64,000 bases of DNA, taken from positions 109,197 to 173,196 of the forward strand of contig NZ_LIXI01000013.1 of the NCBI RefSeq assembly GCF_001905595.1, read 5' to 3'. A model generated the notes under the pieces. That model was given only the letters and a program-made list of their open reading frames with translations. It was not told the origin of the DNA and did not search any database. Within the stretch, counting starts at the first letter, position 1. Every line of letters starts with the position of its first letter. This DNA comes from Streptomyces sp. CB00316. GTDB taxonomy: Bacteria > Actinomycetota > Actinomycetes > Streptomycetales > Streptomycetaceae. This document shows, piece by piece, positions 61,975 through 64,000 of the stretch. A program made the translations under genes and the position numbers.

Positions 61975-63660
61975 TTGAGCCATCCGCACCCTGAACTCGG
62001 CACCCCCCCGAAGCTCCCGAAGGGCGCCCTGCGGGTCACCCCGCTCGGCGGTCTGGGCGAGATCGGCCGCAACATGACGGTCTTCGAGTACGGCGGCCGC
62101 CTGCTCATCGTCGACTGCGGCGTCCTCTTCCCCGAGGAGGAGCAGCCAGGTATCGATCTGATCCTGCCGGACTTCACCTCGATCCGGGACCGCCTGGACG
62201 ACATCGAGGGCATCGTCCTCACGCACGGCCACGAGGACCACATCGGTGGTGTCCCGTACCTGCTGCGCCTGAAGCCGGACATCCCGCTGATCGGCTCGAA
62301 GCTGACCCTCGCGCTCATCGAGGCGAAGCTCCAGGAGCACCGCATCCGCCCGTACACCCTCGAAGTCACCGAGGGCCAGCGCGAGCGCATCGGCGTCTTC
62401 GACTGCGAGTTCATCGCGGTCAACCACTCGATCCCGGACGCCCTCGCGGTCGCCATCCGCACCCCCGCAGGCCTGGCCGTGGCCACCGGTGACTTCAAGA
62501 TGGACCAGCTCCCGCTGGACGGCCGCCTCACCGACCTGCACGCGTTCGCCCGGCTGAGCGAGGAGGGCATCGACCTCCTCCTCGCCGACTCCACGAACGC
62601 CGAGGTCCCCGGCTTCGTACCGCCCGAGCGGGACATCTCCAACGTCCTGCGCACGGTCTTCGCCAACGCACAGAAGCGCATCATCGTGGCGAGCTTCGCC
62701 AGCCACGTGCACCGCATCCAGCAGATCCTGGACGCCGCCCACGAGTACGGCCGCAGAGTCGCCTTCGTCGGCCGCTCGATGGTCCGCAACATGGGCATCG
62801 CCCGTGACCTCGGCTACCTGAAGGTCCCCGCGGGCCTGGTCGTCGACGTCAAGACCCTCGACGACCTCCCCGACGACGAGGTCGTGCTGGTCTGCACGGG
62901 CTCGCAGGGCGAGCCGATGGCGGCCCTCTCCCGGATGGCCAACCGCGACCACCAGATCCGGATCGTTCCCGGCGACACGGTGATCCTGGCGTCGTCCCTG
63001 ATCCCGGGCAACGAGAACGCGGTCTACCGCGTGATCAACGGCCTGACCCGCTGGGGCGCCAACGTCGTCCACAAGGGCAACGCCAAGGTCCACGTCTCGG
63101 GCCACGCCTCGGCCGGCGAGCTGCTGTACTTCTACAACATCTGCAAGCCGAAGAACCTGATGCCGGTCCACGGCGAATGGCGCCACCTGCGGGCCAACGC
63201 CGAGCTGGGAGCCCTCACGGGCGTGCCCAAGGACCACATCGTCATCGCCGAGGACGGCGTGGTCGTCGACCTGATCGACGGCAAGGCCAAGATCGTCGGC
63301 AAGGTCCAGGCCGGTTACGTTTACGTCGACGGCCTCTCCGTCGGCGACGTCACCGAGACCTCCCTCAAGGACCGCCGCATCCTCGGTGACGAGGGCATCA
63401 TCTCGGTCTTCATCGTGGTCGACAGCTCATCCGGCAAGATCGTGGGCGGCCCCCATATCCAGGCTCGGGGCTCCGGTATCGACGACAGCGCCTTCGTCGG
63501 GGTCGCCCCGAAGATCCAGGAGGCCCTGGACAAGTCGGCCCAGGACGGCGTGCTGGAGCCCCACCAGCTCCAGCAGATGGTCCGCCGCGTTGTCGGCAAG
63601 TGGGTGTCCGACACCTACCGCCGGCGCCCGATGATCCTCCCGGTCGTCGTCGAGGTCTGA
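61975..63660 (+). CDS. rnj: Ribonuclease J
   Basis: The 561-residue beta-lactamase-fold nuclease has endonuclease and 5'-3' exonuclease activity in mRNA decay and rRNA maturation. The metal motif THGHEDHIGG gives His84, His86, Asp88 and His89. Further family motifs are GDFKMDQLP, and in the beta-CASP domain CTGSQGEPMAAL and SGHASAGEL. The TTG at 61975 is used because AAGGAG lies eight bases before it inside the only longer frame. Full length fits Streptomyces RNase J. A bulged hairpin follows the stop. Confidence 0.96.
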   Translation: MSHPHPELGTPPKLPKGALRVTPLGGLGEIGRNMTVFEYGGRLLIVDCGVLFPEEEQPGIDLILPDFTSIRDRLDDIEGIVLTHGHEDHIGGVPYLLRLKPDIPLIGSKLTLALIEAKLQEHRIRPYTLEVTEGQRERIGVFDCEFIAVNHSIPDALAVAIRTPAGLAVATGDFKMDQLPLDGRLTDLHAFARLSEEGIDLLLADSTNAEVPGFVPPERDISNVLRTVFANAQKRIIVASFASHVHRIQQILDAAHEYGRRVAFVGRSMVRNMGIARDLGYLKVPAGLVVDVKTLDDLPDDEVVLVCTGSQGEPMAALSRMANRDHQIRIVPGDTVILASSLIPGNENAVYRVINGLTRWGANVVHKGNAKVHVSGHASAGELLYFYNICKPKNLMPVHGEWRHLRANAELGALTGVPKDHIVIAEDGVVVDLIDGKAKIVGKVQAGYVYVDGLSVGDVTETSLKDRRILGDEGIISVFIVVDSSSGKIVGGPHIQARGSGIDDSAFVGVAPKIQEALDKSAQDGVLEPHQLQQMVRRVVGKWVSDTYRRRPMILPVVVEV

Positions 63661-63681
63661 CCCTCCTGACCAGCCCGTACG

Positions 63682-63721
63682 GGAGCGGGGCCCCTCGATT
63701 TGCATCGGGGCGCCCCGCTCC
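63682..63721 (+). terminator. Hairpin after RNase J
   Basis: GGAGCGGGG-CCCC (63682-63694) pairs with GGGG-CCCCGCTCC (63707-63721), with a CG bulge at 63711-63712. Confidence 0.75.
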
Positions 63722-63779
63722 AGTACGTTTACGGCTCCGCCCGACCGGGAAGCACCGCGCGCACTCGTGCGCCGGGGAC

Positions 63780-64000
63780 ACCCCACAGGGGCGGGAATAT
63801 CCGACTCAGAATCTCTGATAAAGTCGGATCCGCCGAAAGGCAAGGCCACTCCACGGGCCACCAGAAATGAAATTCGGACCGGAAACGGAACGAAAAAGAG
63901 TCTGGTAAAGTCGGAACCGCCGGAAAGGGAAATCGCGAAAGCGAAGAACCTCGAAAGTAAAAAACAGCAGGACCGCTTGACCCGCTTCGACCGGGAATCG
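63780..64000 (+). promoter_or_regulatory. rRNA operon-type upstream region with repeated boxes
   Basis: An AT-richer stretch with no gene. TCTGATAAAGTCGG (63814-63827) and TCTGGTAAAGTCGG (63901-63914), each followed by A(T/A)CCGCCG(A)AAAGG, are repeated 87 bases apart. TTGACC occurs at 63977, 24 bases from the window edge. Such repeated GATAAAGTCGG-type boxes precede Streptomyces rRNA operons. A 16S gene is predicted beyond the window. Confidence 0.55.

Overview
The window is chromosomal DNA of a Streptomyces or very close relative. GC content is very high, third codon positions are strongly G/C biased, GTG and TTG starts are common, and perfect GC hairpins follow many genes. The gene order (dxr, site-2 protease, ispG, proS, rimP-nusA-ylxR-infB, rbfA-truB, ribF, type VII secretion with bldB, rpsO-pnp, dapB, thyX, dapA, RNase J) is the order I remember from the S. 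coelicolor core chromosome. Synteny statements here are from memory. I see no insertion sequence, prophage, CRISPR array or tRNA gene.

Region 1 (1-4947) is catabolic: the 3' part of a PucR-type regulator, an aldehyde dehydrogenase and an acyl-CoA dehydrogenase. Region 2 (5093-12570) holds the isoprenoid genes dxr and ispG around an RseP-like protease, two acetyltransferases and proS, which carries a 24-residue in-frame duplication at its end. Region 3 (12622-14594, minus strand) has a phosphotransferase-like protein that has lost its catalytic residues, then a lipoprotein and a ferritin-like protein that overlap by 4 bases. Region 4 (14771-21881) is the classic translation cluster rimP-nusA-ylxR-infB-DUF503-rbfA-truB.

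Region 5 (22115-27882) has a 1202-residue protein joining a degenerate trypsin-like domain, a P-loop NTPase and a long helical region, then ribF and an XdhC-type gene. Region 6 (27872-33838, minus strand) is a tightly coupled five-gene peptide or nickel-type ABC transporter operon. Its solute-binding protein appears to be anchored by a C-terminal membrane helix.

Region 7 (34035-53214) is a complete Streptomyces type VII (ESX) secretion locus: an EspI-like Pro/Gln-rich ParA ATPase, a BldB-type DUF397 protein, an accessory protein, EccE, EccB, two mycosins, a coiled-coil partner, a large WXG protein with a C-terminal YxxxD signal, two WXG100 proteins, EccC and EccD. Part of it (about 44090-45890) has clearly lower GC and weaker codon bias, as if exchanged.

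Region 8 (53410-63660) is housekeeping: rpsO-pnp with an RNase III-type hairpin, an M16 peptidase, dapB, small membrane proteins, thyX, dapA and RNase J. The last 220 bases are AT-richer and contain repeated boxes like those before Streptomyces rRNA operons, so a ribosomal RNA operon probably begins just beyond the window.
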